From assembly GCF_964340395.1 (NCBI RefSeq), contig NC_135549.1, positions 31,599,832 through 31,617,331 on the forward strand: a stretch of 17,500 bases of DNA, in the 5' to 3' direction. A program made the position numbers and the translations under genes. The notes beneath the pieces were generated by a model. That model was not told the origin of the DNA, did not search any database, and saw nothing but the letters and a program-made list of their open reading frames with translations. Shown here piece by piece: positions 8,309 through 17,441 of this stretch. Numbering within the stretch: position 1 is the stretch's first letter; every line of letters starts with the position of its first letter. Source of the stretch: Glandiceps talaboti (taxonomy: Eukaryota; Hemichordata; Enteropneusta; Spengelidae).

Positions 8309-9661
8309 CGGTATAATTATGGTCACCCCTCGTGACGCTTCGGCTGGCAAGCGATCCATGTTTAACGAAGGTCTGTACCCGTCGGAAAAAAATCAATCAC
8401 CACCGCCAGATTATGTCGAGCCAGCTAGTAAAAAGAAGACGTACAGTGATGTTGTTCAAGAATTTTCCGACAACACCACAGCTCATGGAATTCCTAGAAT
8501 TATCAACGCGAGGCAGTCTTTGGCCAAATTTTTATGGTTCATCGTTGTTGCTGGTAGTACAGGAGTGTTTGTCTGGCAAAGTTTGGTATTAGTGTTCGAT
8601 TTTTTCGATTGGCCAGTCGATGTGTCCATCGAGGTGATCACTAAAAGTGACGGCGTTGAATACCCAGCCGTAACGGTTTGCAATATAAATCGTCTGCGTC
8701 GCTCTGAGATGGAGGGGACTCGCTTTGAAGGAATACTCGACATCGATGGAGGAGGAGATTCGAACATTTGGGATTACGATGGTTTTGAATGGTATTTCTA
8801 TTCTGATAGGTTTTCCGACTCCGACTCAGCCACGGACGAACCATCGACAGAAGCGTCGGTAATATCCGGTCGTCGACGACGATCACTGGAACGGGGATAT
8901 GGTAACGAGGAACCCTCCTTCGACGAGTTCCATCCGGGTGAAGACATTTCGTCAGACAACGACTTTTCCATACCTTTAAAAAACCCGGACTCAGTCAATC
9001 CCAACTCTGAAGAGAAAAATAGCAATAAACATGGTCATTGGAAGCGTAGGAAGACAGACACGGGTACGAAACAGTCCAAATCGGGACCATCAAAGAACGA
9101 TCGCGATTACCCCGACTTTCCAGACTACGAGACTGATCAAAAGCTACACGGACAAGTCCATTCAAGGACACAGGAAAATGATGAAGCAACGCGACAAAGA
9201 CGTCCCATAGATAGAAAGAAATTCAGTGACGTCATGAAGAAACTGATGGAACCAGAAGTAGAAAGATTTAAGCAACGTAGGCAAGAAGACGTGGAGACCA
9301 GAAAGGCAAGAATGAAAGATTTGAAAAAAGTAAAACACGAAAGAAAGCTTAACCGAGAGAAGAGATTTGCTTCGTATGGTGGTAGTGCTGGAATGAACTA
9401 TGAGGACAGCTGGATGAATGAATTTCAATGGGATGACATGGGTGATTTGGGAATGAGTGACTGGGAATATTACGATTATGGTTGGGATGGTGTCACAGGA
9501 GATGACGATTGGGACGGATTTTATGCTAATTCGAAAATGGAAGATTTCAGTGATCTTGCCGATGTTGCTAATCCAACTGATGATGAGTTTAGGGAGATTG
9601 GACACCAGGCAAAGGACTTCATTCTACAATGTACCTTTGATAAAAGACCTTGTAACTACAC
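8301..9661 (+). CDS. Coding exon 1: N-terminus, TM1 and charged extracellular insert
   Basis: Residues 1-453 plus two bases of codon 454, donor ACACGTAAGT. An in-frame TGA at 8286-8288 limits the start to this ATG or the second Met (8319), which has the better Kozak context (A at -3, G at +4). It encodes a cytosolic tail with a PPxY motif, HG (62-63), TM1 and the β-strand YPAVTVCN. The insert follows: acidic/aromatic (147-177), RRRR|S (191-195), a mixed-charge segment, a basic helix-like stretch (304-355), REKR|F (352-356), and a second acidic/aromatic tract (367-408). It ends in the family-typical C-x6-C (C444, C451). Exons of this family are usually short; this one exceeds 1.3 kb because of the insert. 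Confidence 0.94.
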
Positions 9662-12192
9662 GTAAGTTCTCAAATCTTGTATGTATGTATGTATGTATGT
9701 ATGTATGTATGTATGTATTATACCCTTGTCCATAACTAGCTAATAGTTAGGTAAAGGGTAGAGAAAAAAGGAATTACTTGAATGCCAAGATAGATGACGT
9801 AAAACGTGGAATTAGTGATTTATTATGGACGGTCTTAGGTAAAAGTTATCGATATTTCCATAAATATACGCATTGCCATGCAGTCTAAAATTTGTTTTAA
9901 TGTTTTCATATGGTATTTCGACAGAATCTCTTTCAGAATATTGGGGCGATATTTTGCACTTTCATGTTCTACGATTTTGTACGTCACACTTTCAAACGAC
10001 CTGATATACTTCGATGGACGAACACGTCATTTGGTTACAAGGTTTGCGTGTAAATTTGAAGCGAAAGTCAAGAGTAAGCTCAGTAATGGTTTTGATTTTT
10101 CCTTTAATGAGATACTTGATTCTTCTATTAGTGATACCGAAGTTTCTGCTGCAATAAAAACACTTAAATCAGGTAAAGCTTGTGGGGATGATGGGATATT
10201 AAATGAAATGTTGAAATGTGGTTCAGCCATACTAATGCCTGCTCTCCTTAAACTTTTTAATACAATTATGAAAAGTGAAATATTTCCATCTATTTGGAGT
10301 AAAGGTTACATTGTCCCTATTCATAAATCTGGTTCAAAAGATGACCCTTCAAATTATAGAGGGATTTACTATAAGTAGTTGTTTTGGTAAAATTGTTACT
10401 GTTATTTTAAATTATCGAATTCAGATTTTCATCCAGAAAAATAACTTGTTGAATTGTGAGCAAATAGAAAGGTTGTCGTACATCAGATCATGTATTTGTT
10501 TTAAAGACATTGATTAACTTCTACAAACAAAAAGGTAGATCAAAACATGTGTTTGCTTGTTTTGTAGATCTTAAGAAAGCTTTTGATAGTGTTTGGCATT
10601 TAGGATTGTTCTACAAATTATCAAAACAAGGTTTCAGTAGTAAATTTTTGAATATCACCAAGTGTATTTATGATAATATTCAGTCTTGTATCAAACTCTC
10701 AACTGGTTATACCGATTTCTTTTCTTCTCGTATTGGTACCAGACAAGGTTGCAATCTAAGTCCCACACTGTTCAACCTATTCATTAATGATTTGCCAATG
10801 TTACTTCACAGAAAATGTATTGATCCTCCCTTTTTGCTAGATAAGAAAATATCGATCCTTATGTTCGCTGATGATATTGTACTGTTGTCAACTTCTAGTC
10901 ATTGTTTACAACATTCACTCAGATTACTTGAATCCTTTTGCAACAAATGGCAACTAACAGTGAGTCTTAAAAAGACAAAAGTTTTGGTGTTCAATGCTAA
11001 TTTTAAACCACTTAAATATAGTTTATTTATAATGAAAGAGTGGATATTGTTGCATCATACACTTATTTAGGTATTTCATTAACCCCTTCAGGAAATTTCA
11101 AAAATACTAGAGTGGCTTTGAAGAATAAAGCTTTGAGAGCACTGTTTGCTTACACTAACGTACTGAATACACATAATGGAGCTTCAGTTGATGTTCAATT
11201 GCATCTCTTTGACTCTTTGGTCAAACTAATATCATTATATGGATCTGAAGTTTGGGGTGCCTACATATTCCGTAGAGTTGATGTTGGCAAATTCAATGAA
11301 TACTTTCTTAAGCCTGTGATGAATGATATTGAATCAACACACATAAAAGCATGCAGTTATATGCTTGGAGTTAACAAAACATCATGTATCCATGCATGTT
11401 TAGGTGAATTAGGACGTTTTCCATTATTAATTACTGTTATTGAAAATGTTGTCAAATATTGGTTTCGGTTAAAACAAGTTAAAGAGGCATCTTTACTTGA
11501 TTATGCATACAAATTAGAAATGGGGTTGCATGAAAAACACCAGTCCATATATCTTGATTTTGTTCATTTAGTATTTTCATTTTGTAACTGTTCCCATTTT
11601 ATAGTTGGTGAGAATTATAAATTGTCTACTATATTAAAGAAAGTTAAAGATTCTTTGAAATCAAAATTTATTGACATGTGGAAGAAATATGTGGCAAGTA
11701 AAAGCAAACTTCATGTTTATTCAAAAATTAAGTTAACTTTTCAACGTGAAAAATATTTATTTATTGTTAGAAACACCTTTGATAGAATAGCTGTTACAAA
11801 ATTAAGGATTTCAAACCATGTATTGCCAATTGAAACTGGCCGTTACAAGAATATTGAAAGGAAACAGAGATTATGCACCTTGTGTAGCTCGAGTATTGGA
11901 GATGAATTTCACTGTGCAATACTGTGTAAAATGAAAACATTCAGAAGATAAGAGATGAATACTTGGACATTTTATGTAGTTTACAGTCGCAGTTACTTAA
12001 ATTTGATAATCATTCTCTATTTAAGTACATTTTTTCATTTGTAGATGATATTATAGCAAGTGTCACAGCTAAATATCTCAGTGATATACTTAATATTTTC
12101 AAGACATTGTAAACATCAGTGTTTCATTTGGTATATTTTCTTGCCAATGTCACTTCTTGTGTACACGGCTTAATAAATAATAAAAATATGTA

Positions 12193-12223
<31 letters not shown>

Positions 12224-14287
12224 TGTATGTATGTATGTATGTATGCACGTATGCACGCATGGTATGTAGTTAATAATAAATATACAATTTTAGTAATATA
12301 AAATAATAACTTTATATTCCGTTGTTCTAATTCTATCTGTAGTCATTTCTACCAATGGCAAAACAAGAACTATGGAAACTGTTTTACTTTCAACAGTGGT
12401 ATAAATGAAGCTGTTAGACAAACTGGTAAATCTGGCTCTCAGTATGGTAAGTACACAATGTGTGTGTTGTGGCCATATAGTTGGGGATTTGGTGTTTATT
12501 TTGGATTTTTGGTTTGTAAAACATGTATTACGTAATTTTACCATTATAGCTTCCTACTTGAAAAAATCACTATGAAACAACATATACCAAGTCTTTGTTT
12601 GTAACTCAGTACATTGCAAAAGCATGATAAATGTGTAAAATGGTTGTTATTGTACGTACAATAACACATTTTTTTTACATGTTTTTAAAATAGCTTTGTG
12701 AAATGTATTGGGTTGTAAACACAGATTTTTCAAGCATGCAAGAAGCCATGATAAATTGTTTTGTATTAAAAATCCCAAATAATTACCAAGTCCTCATCCA
12801 TACGGCAAAGTTGTTCGCTTTGTGTGCCACATTATCTCCAATTCAGCGTAATATAAATATTTGTACATGTATACGACACATGACTAACTGAGCGTCGCGT
12901 CAAACTACACCAGTGGCATCCGCTGTTGTTTTGTATTATGTACGTATATCAGTTTGACAGTGTGACAAATTAGAGAAGACTTTTGGCACCTTAAAAGTCA
13001 ATTTCCTCCAACCCTTTTCGTCGTTTATTTTGTATGAAGGGCTACACTTGACTCTTTTCATTGAACAACCGGAATATGTAGGACTGTTTTCTCAAGAAAG
13101 TGGAGTTAGGGTATCAGTATCGCCTCAAGATGTAATGCCCTTCCCTGAAGACATCGGTATCACTGTATCACCAGGACAAGCTACATCAATTGGACTTCGC
13201 AAAGTAAGTCAGCTTGGCAGCAAGACATACAAACATGTCAAGATATACAGGCCAAGATAAGGCCAAAATTGATATTTACTGGCCAAGATATACAGGACAA
13301 GATACACACAGGACAAGATATGCTGGCCAAAAAAAAACATGCCAAGACATAAGGCAATGCACATACGGGCCAAGATATACGGGCCAAGATATACAGGCCA
13401 AACAATACATGCCAAAATTAACTGGCAGATTTGAGATATATTTTAACCATTAGCAAGGTAGCCCACATTCATTGGAGAAAGCTCAATTTCTTTTCAATGA
13501 TTTTAGAAATGAAATATATAAACTGTATCCACATATTGGGAAAAGTCTACACTGCATTGATATTATGTTGTAACTTTTTATGTTGGAGTAATTCTACATT
13601 GTTTATCTTAGATATGGCAGAGACATATCAAACTTATGATCGGATAGTGTAGCTATAGCTTTCCGGGTGGATAATTAGTTCGCACAGTTCTAAACCTGAC
13701 ATGTTGTGTTGTAAATTAAGATCTATTTAACTTAGTGTTCGTATGATGTTTGATAATAATAGCAAAGATATGTGGAAGTGGGTGTGCATCATTTTCATTA
13801 TCAAAATGTATATTCTTTTATTTCAGAACGATATTTCTCGCCAAGGTGGTAACTATGGCAACTGTACCTCGGGTGACGAATACTACATCGTAAACACAGA
13901 GTTTAAATATTCAGTTAACCTATGTGTAAAGGAGTGCTTACAAAAGAACTTGATAGAGAGATGTAGTTGCGTCACTGATATTCTGTTGGACGAGGATAAA
14001 TGCAGCTATGTCAACACCACACAGCGTAAGGACACTGCACTACGTTCATTAGGGAGGGAGAGGGGAGGGGGAGAGGGAGGCAGACAGAGACAGACAGAGA
14101 CATAGACAGAGACAGAGAGGTTGCAAAGCGTTGTGTATTCTAAGTTATCTGGCCACATTGCTTAAAATAAAAACTCTATTATAGGTACGTACCTACCGAG
14201 ATAATTATAACAATACAGTCTCAGGTTTTCCTCGACAGAACAATGGGGGGACAGACATACCGACAGGGGGAGACAGAGGCAGATAAT

Positions 14288-14318
<31 letters not shown>

Positions 14319-16152
14319 GTATATAGAGAGACGGGCAGGCAGACAGAAACAGAGAGAGCTCGGAAAATAAAGAATTTATCAAACTTTTATTGGTACAGTT
14401 TGTTTTCCTCCACAGAGCGATGCCGACAGATTGTTCAAGGTCTCTTTGAAGATTATGAATTGAACTGTACTTGTAAAAATCCATGCGAGTAAGTATTAAA
14501 TTACTTATTGAATTTCGAAATATAGCTGCCACTCCAGCTTTTCCTTCGTAGGAAAATTTCAACTAAAATTTCAAAGCGAGGACAGTCATTCAGTATTACT
14601 TTCAATGGGTTAATGGGCCAGTAGGTCAATGGGTCAAACCAAAGGTAATCAAACGATACTACCAAATAATGTTGAAAGTGTGACAGCTAATTTGCATATG
14701 CTAATACGAGTACGCTTTTAATACAACTACCTTTTGAGTCTTGTGTATTTCACAAGCTACGTAACTGATAGGTTCATTGTACTTTCTATTGTTTCCAGGG
14801 AAACAAGCTACAGTACCATGGTATCATCTTCTATATGGCCCTCTGAACGGTATGAGTCTCACCTATATGGAGTACTTTCCGAAAAGAGTATTAAGGCTGC
14901 TATAACCCTCCAAGACGTAGATGCATCAAGGTAACACTACTTGCCATGATAGTGCAGTTGTTGTCAGTAATTACAACGGGGAGGGCCGGGGCCGGGGGCA
15001 GGGCAATCTTGAATAGGGGTGGCTCATATATTAGAAATTGGGATTAGGGGAGGGTCACGTTTTACTTTGACTCATTGTATTGTCCAACATTGCATTACTT
15101 TGTGATTTTGGCATTTTGTCCACATATCGGTTACGGTTAGGGTTAGTAGGGTTGGTGTTAGGGTTGTTGTTAGGTATCACAGGCATTTACAATTACTAGT
15201 GAAAGGACGATCTTTCACCTACTTCAATACCTCTGAATTCCCCAGTTCGACAGACAGAGACATTCAATATTTTCTTTTCCTTAACAGCCTTTGAGCTTTA
15301 GCTTGTGTTTCGACCCCTGAGTTATTTTTGCAAAATTCTGCGAGACTACTTACGTACTGTAAATGTATATATGTTGACAATAGCTGGGTATGCCTGGTAT
15401 ATCGGATTACAAGGGTTTTAATTTACTCAATTTGAATCCTTCACACATCGCACAATTACAATTTTATGTATTTTTCTCATACGTGTACGACAAGTAAATA
15501 AATGTTACCAATGGATTACAATGATAATAACCAGTTGACCACTGGTTTTACATAGTGTATTTCATGCTGCACCTTTTACATTTTTACTAAAAATATATAA
15601 CTAGTTTGGTTACAAAGTACGTAAATAGCCCTTGCCCATTGTCAGCAATATGTGACAACTTTACACATACAGTTCGACAACTTACAGATTATATTCAAAT
15701 ATTTAGCCAGGAAGTACTTATAACGGGGAGTTTTTAACGTTCAAGATATAATAAACTGTGGTAGGTTCAGGCGGAATGCGTTTTGTAAGTGAGAGATTTA
15801 AAGAACATATACGAAAAGCTATTTACTATAATCGCAAAGAAGACAGAAAATCACCGATGTTCGTGTATATAATATATTTTTGTTTTTGGATATATATCAT
15901 TACATGCAAACTAATCTGAATAAGAACGACAGACTTTTTCCGGATAAGCTACTATCATTTAGTAATCATGTAATACAACATTAAAGATTACAAGATAAAA
16001 GATTGTAATTGGATAATTTTTCATCACACTTTGTTACTAACCATGTATATTGTTATTTACTTTGATTTCATTCAAGGCTTAACTTGGTTCGCTTGAAGGT
16101 ATTCTTTGAAGAACTGAATTTCCAGAGTATCGTACAGACACCCAAATACAAC
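8301..16152 (+). CDS. DEG/ENaC (amiloride-sensitive sodium channel) family subunit, 3' end beyond the window
   Basis: Seven coding exons join with compatible phases (2, 1, 0, 1, 2, 2, 0) into 703 codons without a stop. The product is a plasma-membrane cation channel subunit of the trimeric ASC family. Seen in order: N-terminal PPDY (35-38), the HG gating motif (62-63), TM1 (about 74-100), the YPAVTVCN strand after TM1 (121-128), a charged insert of about 300 residues with two furin-type sites, a finger segment with C444/C451, YGNCFTFN (464-471), the palm block MPFPED...SIGLRK, thumb cysteines (556-633), and the PC...Y...S...WPS signature (632-648). Sequons lie at N452, N555, N606 and N626. 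The TM2/selectivity-filter exon is not in the window. Gating stimulus (protons, peptide, force or constitutive) cannot be inferred. The family call is firm; the subfamily is open. Confidence 0.95.
9680..9719. repeat. (TGTA)n microsatellite, intron 1, 5' side
   Basis: About ten TGTA units start 18 bp after the exon 1 donor. The same tetranucleotide forms the tail of the LINE that fills this intron. Confidence 0.95.
9720..10026. other. Intron 1 sequence before the recognisable LINE
   Basis: I recognise no coding similarity here. The open frame that continues into the LINE begins at 9878, but its first 50 or so residues look unlike retrotransposon protein. The interval is either old intron or decayed 5' LINE sequence; the boundary with the element is not sharp. 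Confidence 0.4.
10027..12192 (+). mobile_element. 5'-truncated, frameshifted non-LTR retrotransposon (LINE) in intron 1
   Basis: Successive frames give a complete order of LINE polymerase blocks. They are 'AIKTLKSGKACGDDGI' (about 10150-10200), 'NYRGI' (about 10352-10367), 'FVDLKKAFDSVWH' (about 10559-10600), 'TRQGCNLSPTLFNLFIND' (about 10738-10792) and FADD (10864-10875). Next come 'KKTKVLVFN' (about 10970-10996), 'YTYLGISL', and the C-terminal 'YGSEVWG' and C-x2-C...H-x4-C motif (about 11873-11930). The terminal TAA is at 12110-12112. At least four frameshifts (near 10367, 10510, 11037 and 11935) make it dead. The endonuclease domain is missing, as expected from 5' truncation during target-primed reverse transcription. 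It lies in host-gene orientation. Clade is unresolved (jockey/CR1/I-like group). Confidence 0.9.
12193..12246. repeat. (TATG)n tail of the LINE
   Basis: About 13 units of the tetranucleotide follow 'taataaataataaaaatatgtaa', the A/T-rich 3' end of the LINE. Several LINE clades end in short tandem repeats rather than poly-A, so this could be the element's own tail or the target microsatellite. Confidence 0.9.
12343..12446 (+). CDS. Coding exon 2: finger/palm segment with YGNCFTFN
   Basis: Residues 454-488 plus one base of 489. Acceptor CTGTAG, donor ATGGTAAGT; phases 2 in and 1 out. It encodes HFYQWQNKNYGNCFTFNSG, the hallmark GNCFTFN of DEG/ENaC extracellular domains, right after the C-x6-C of exon 1. 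Joining restores C-x-Y-T-H-F continuity, which supports both splice sites. Confidence 0.95.
12447..13039. other. Intron 2
   Basis: 593 bp, GT-AG. The only structure I see is the 22-bp perfect palindrome at 12645-12666. The open frame at 12703-12891 shows no recognisable domain. Confidence 0.85.
12645..12666. repeat. 22-bp perfect palindrome without spacer
   Basis: The half-site TGTTATTGTAC is followed directly by its reverse complement, centred at 12655/12656. The core is TTGTACGTACAA. It lies inside intron 2. Confidence 0.95.
13040..13203 (+). CDS. Coding exon 3: palm segment (MPFPED ... SIGLRK)
   Basis: Residue 489 (two bases) to 543. Acceptor TATGAAG, donor AAAGTAAGT, phase 1 in and 0 out. 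It encodes 'GLHLTLFIEQPEYVG' and 'GVRVSVSPQDVMPFPEDIG', then 'VSPGQATSIGLRK'. These are the conserved β-strands of the palm domain in this family. Confidence 0.95.
13222..13430. repeat. Degenerate 14-16-bp minisatellite in intron 3
   Basis: Imperfect copies of GGCCAAGATATACA (variants ggacaagataca, gccaaaatt, gccaagacata) fill about 200 bp, starting about 18 bp after the exon 3 donor. Both strands open short repetitive frames here; these are artefacts. Confidence 0.85.
13431..13826. other. Remainder of intron 3
   Basis: About 400 bp of AT-rich intron ending in a good pyrimidine tract and CAG (13824-13826). Nothing else is recognised. Confidence 0.8.
13827..14025 (+). CDS. Coding exon 4: thumb domain, cysteine-rich
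   Basis: Residues 544-609 plus one base of 610. Acceptor TTTCAG, donor AGCGTAAGG, phase 0 in and 1 out. Cysteines 556, 576, 580, 589, 591 and 602 follow the family pattern 'YG.C ... C...C....I...C.C ... C'. The thumb domain couples extracellular cues to the pore through conserved disulfides. Sequons lie at N555 and N606. Confidence 0.95.
14051..14119. repeat. Purine tract, (GGGA)n / (GACAGA)n, intron 4
   Basis: G-rich then GACAGA-type purine repeat starting 25 bp after the exon 4 donor. A second G/A-rich block and an uninterrupted (ACAG)n run (14290-14318) lie further into the same intron. Confidence 0.88.
14255..14360. repeat. (ACAG)n-rich tract, intron 4
   Basis: Mixed GACAGG/GACAGA sequence with a perfect ACAG run of about seven units (14290-14318). 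It ends about 50 bp before the exon 5 acceptor. Open frames across it on the minus strand are repeat artefacts. Confidence 0.9.
14416..14488 (+). CDS. Coding exon 5: end of thumb (C-x-C-x3-C)
   Basis: Residues 610-633 plus two bases of 634. Acceptor TCCACAG, donor GAGTAAGT, phase 1 in and 2 out. It encodes 'RCRQIVQGLFEDYELNCTC' then 'KNPC'. C612, C627, C629 and C633 complete the thumb cysteine set, and a sequon lies at N626. Confidence 0.94.
14489..14798. other. Intron 5
   Basis: 310 bp, GT-AG, ending in the pyrimidine tract ttctattgtttccag. A short 'gggtcaatggg'-type reiteration near 14606-14635 is the only local structure. Confidence 0.85.
14799..14930 (+). CDS. Coding exon 6: PC..Y....S...WPS segment
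   Basis: Residues 634-677 plus two bases of 678. Acceptor TTTCCAG, donor AAGGTAACA (weaker than the others), phase 2 in and 2 out. With the end of exon 5 it forms PCE-x2-SY-x4-VSSSIWPS, a signature of the DEG/ENaC extracellular domain shortly before the wrist. A helix-rich segment (residues about 650-675) follows. Confidence 0.95.
14979..15055. repeat. G-rich tract, intron 6
   Basis: Several runs of three or more G ('ggggagggccggggccggggg' region, then scattered GGGG) start 48 bp after the exon 6 donor. The spacing would allow G-quadruplex formation in DNA or pre-mRNA. Confidence 0.85.
15129..15174. repeat. Degenerate interstitial telomere-like repeat
   Basis: A 46-bp stretch of TTAGGG and one-step variants (GGTTACGG, TTAGGGTTAG, TAGGGTTGG, TTAGGGTTG, TTGTTAGG), about seven imperfect units, within intron 6. 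Confidence 0.8.
15175..16076. other. Remainder of intron 6
   Basis: About 900 bp of AT-rich intron without a recognisable element. A small 7-bp-arm hairpin (AACCAGT / ACTGGTT) lies at about 15530-15550. The intron ends in TTCAAG at 16076. Confidence 0.75.
16077..16152 (+). CDS. Coding exon 7: last visible exon, before TM2
   Basis: Residue 678 (one base) to 703, acceptor TTCAAG, donor AACGTAAGA, phase 2 in and 0 out. It encodes 'LNLVRLKVFFEELNFQSIVQ' followed by TPKYN. This is the β-strand and loop (V.V.FEEL......Q.P.Y) that in this family directly precedes the wrist and TM2. The next exon should begin near the 'LLSDIGG'-type block and lies to the right of the window. Confidence 0.93.
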
Positions 16153-16177
16153 GTAAGAACTACTTCATTGATTTTTT

Positions 16178-16656
16178 CTCAAGTTTACCTTTAAATCTTG
16201 ATATAGGACATTTTCTAACTCAGGGAGTGGTCTGGGGGAGTGGTACTCAAGTTTACCTTTAAGTCTTGATATAGGACACTTTCTAACTCAGGGAGTGGTC
16301 CGGGGAGTGGTACTCAAGTTTACTTTTAAGTCTTGATATAGGCCACTTTCTAACTCAGGGAGTGGTCCAGGGGAGTGGTACTCAAGTTTACCTTTAAGTC
16401 TTGATATAGGATACTTTCTAACTCAGGGAGTGGTCCAGGGGAGTGGTACTCAAGTTTACTTTTAAGTCTTGATATAGGCCACTTTCTAACTCAGGGAGTG
16501 GTCCGGGGAGTGGTACTCAAGTTTACTTTTAAGTCTTGATATAGGCCACTTTCTAACTCAGGGAGTGGTCCAGGGGAGTGGTACTCAAGTTTACCTTTAA
16601 GTCTTGATATAGGACACTTTCTAACTCAGGGAGTGGTCCGGGGGAGTGGTACTCAA
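16178..16656. repeat. 67-68-bp tandem repeat, seven copies, intron 7
   Basis: The unit runs from CTCAAGTTTAC to GGGAGTGGTA, and copies start at about 16178, 16246, 16313, 16381, 16449, 16516 and 16583. Two linked variants alternate: 'acctttaa' with 'ggac/ggat' (copies 1, 2, 4, 7) and 'actttta' with 'ggcc' (copies 3, 5, 6). A one-base length change in the G run makes some units 67 bp. The array begins 25 bp after the exon 7 donor. Confidence 0.96.
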
Positions 16657-16712
16657 TGTTTCCAGACAAGTTCAAGACAAATCGCAAGTTGGATGTATGA
16701 ATGGATATATGT

Positions 16713-16720
16713 AGATATAC

Positions 16721-16757
<37 letters not shown>

Positions 16758-17373
16758 TATGGATAGATAGATAGATAGATAGATATATAGGGATAGATAG
16801 ATAGGGATAGATAGACAGATAACTAGATAGATAGATAGATAGATCATGTGATATAGATAGCTAATAGACATACATACATACATTCATACATACATTCATA
16901 CATACATACATACATACATACAATATACATACATACATACATACATACATACATACATACATACATACATACATACATACATACATACATACATACATAC
17001 ATACATACATACATACATACATACATACATACATTCATTCATACATACATACATACATACATACATACATACATTAATACATACATTCATACATACATAC
17101 ATACATACATTCATGTACATACATACATACATACATACATACATACATACATACATACATACATTCATACATACATACATACATACATACATACATTCAT
17201 TCATACATACATACATACATACATACATACATACATACATACATACATACATACATACATACATACGTAAAATACATACAGACATACCCATAGATAGATA
17301 TATGTATGTATAGATAGATAGATAGATGGATAGATAGATAGATAGAAAGATAGATGGATAGATAGATAGATAT

Positions 17374-17441
<68 letters not shown>

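Noticed and set aside
9162-9605. 147-codon minus-strand open frame inside exon 1
   Set aside because: Antisense shadow of the acidic, Asp-rich coding exon (GAT read backwards gives Ile); no independent features.
9878-10030. Start of an intact LINE open frame at the ATG at 9878
   Set aside because: The first 50 or so residues do not resemble retrotransposon protein and the frame breaks downstream, so the ATG is fortuitous.
13209-13453. Short open frames on both strands in intron 3
   Set aside because: They read the GGCCAAGATA minisatellite and lie between two well-supported splice sites.
14287-14562. 91-codon minus-strand open frame
   Set aside because: It is antisense to exon 5 and then reads the ACAG repeat.
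16653-17313. Open frames reading MYVC or IHTY repeats
   Set aside because: Pure tetranucleotide microsatellite translation.
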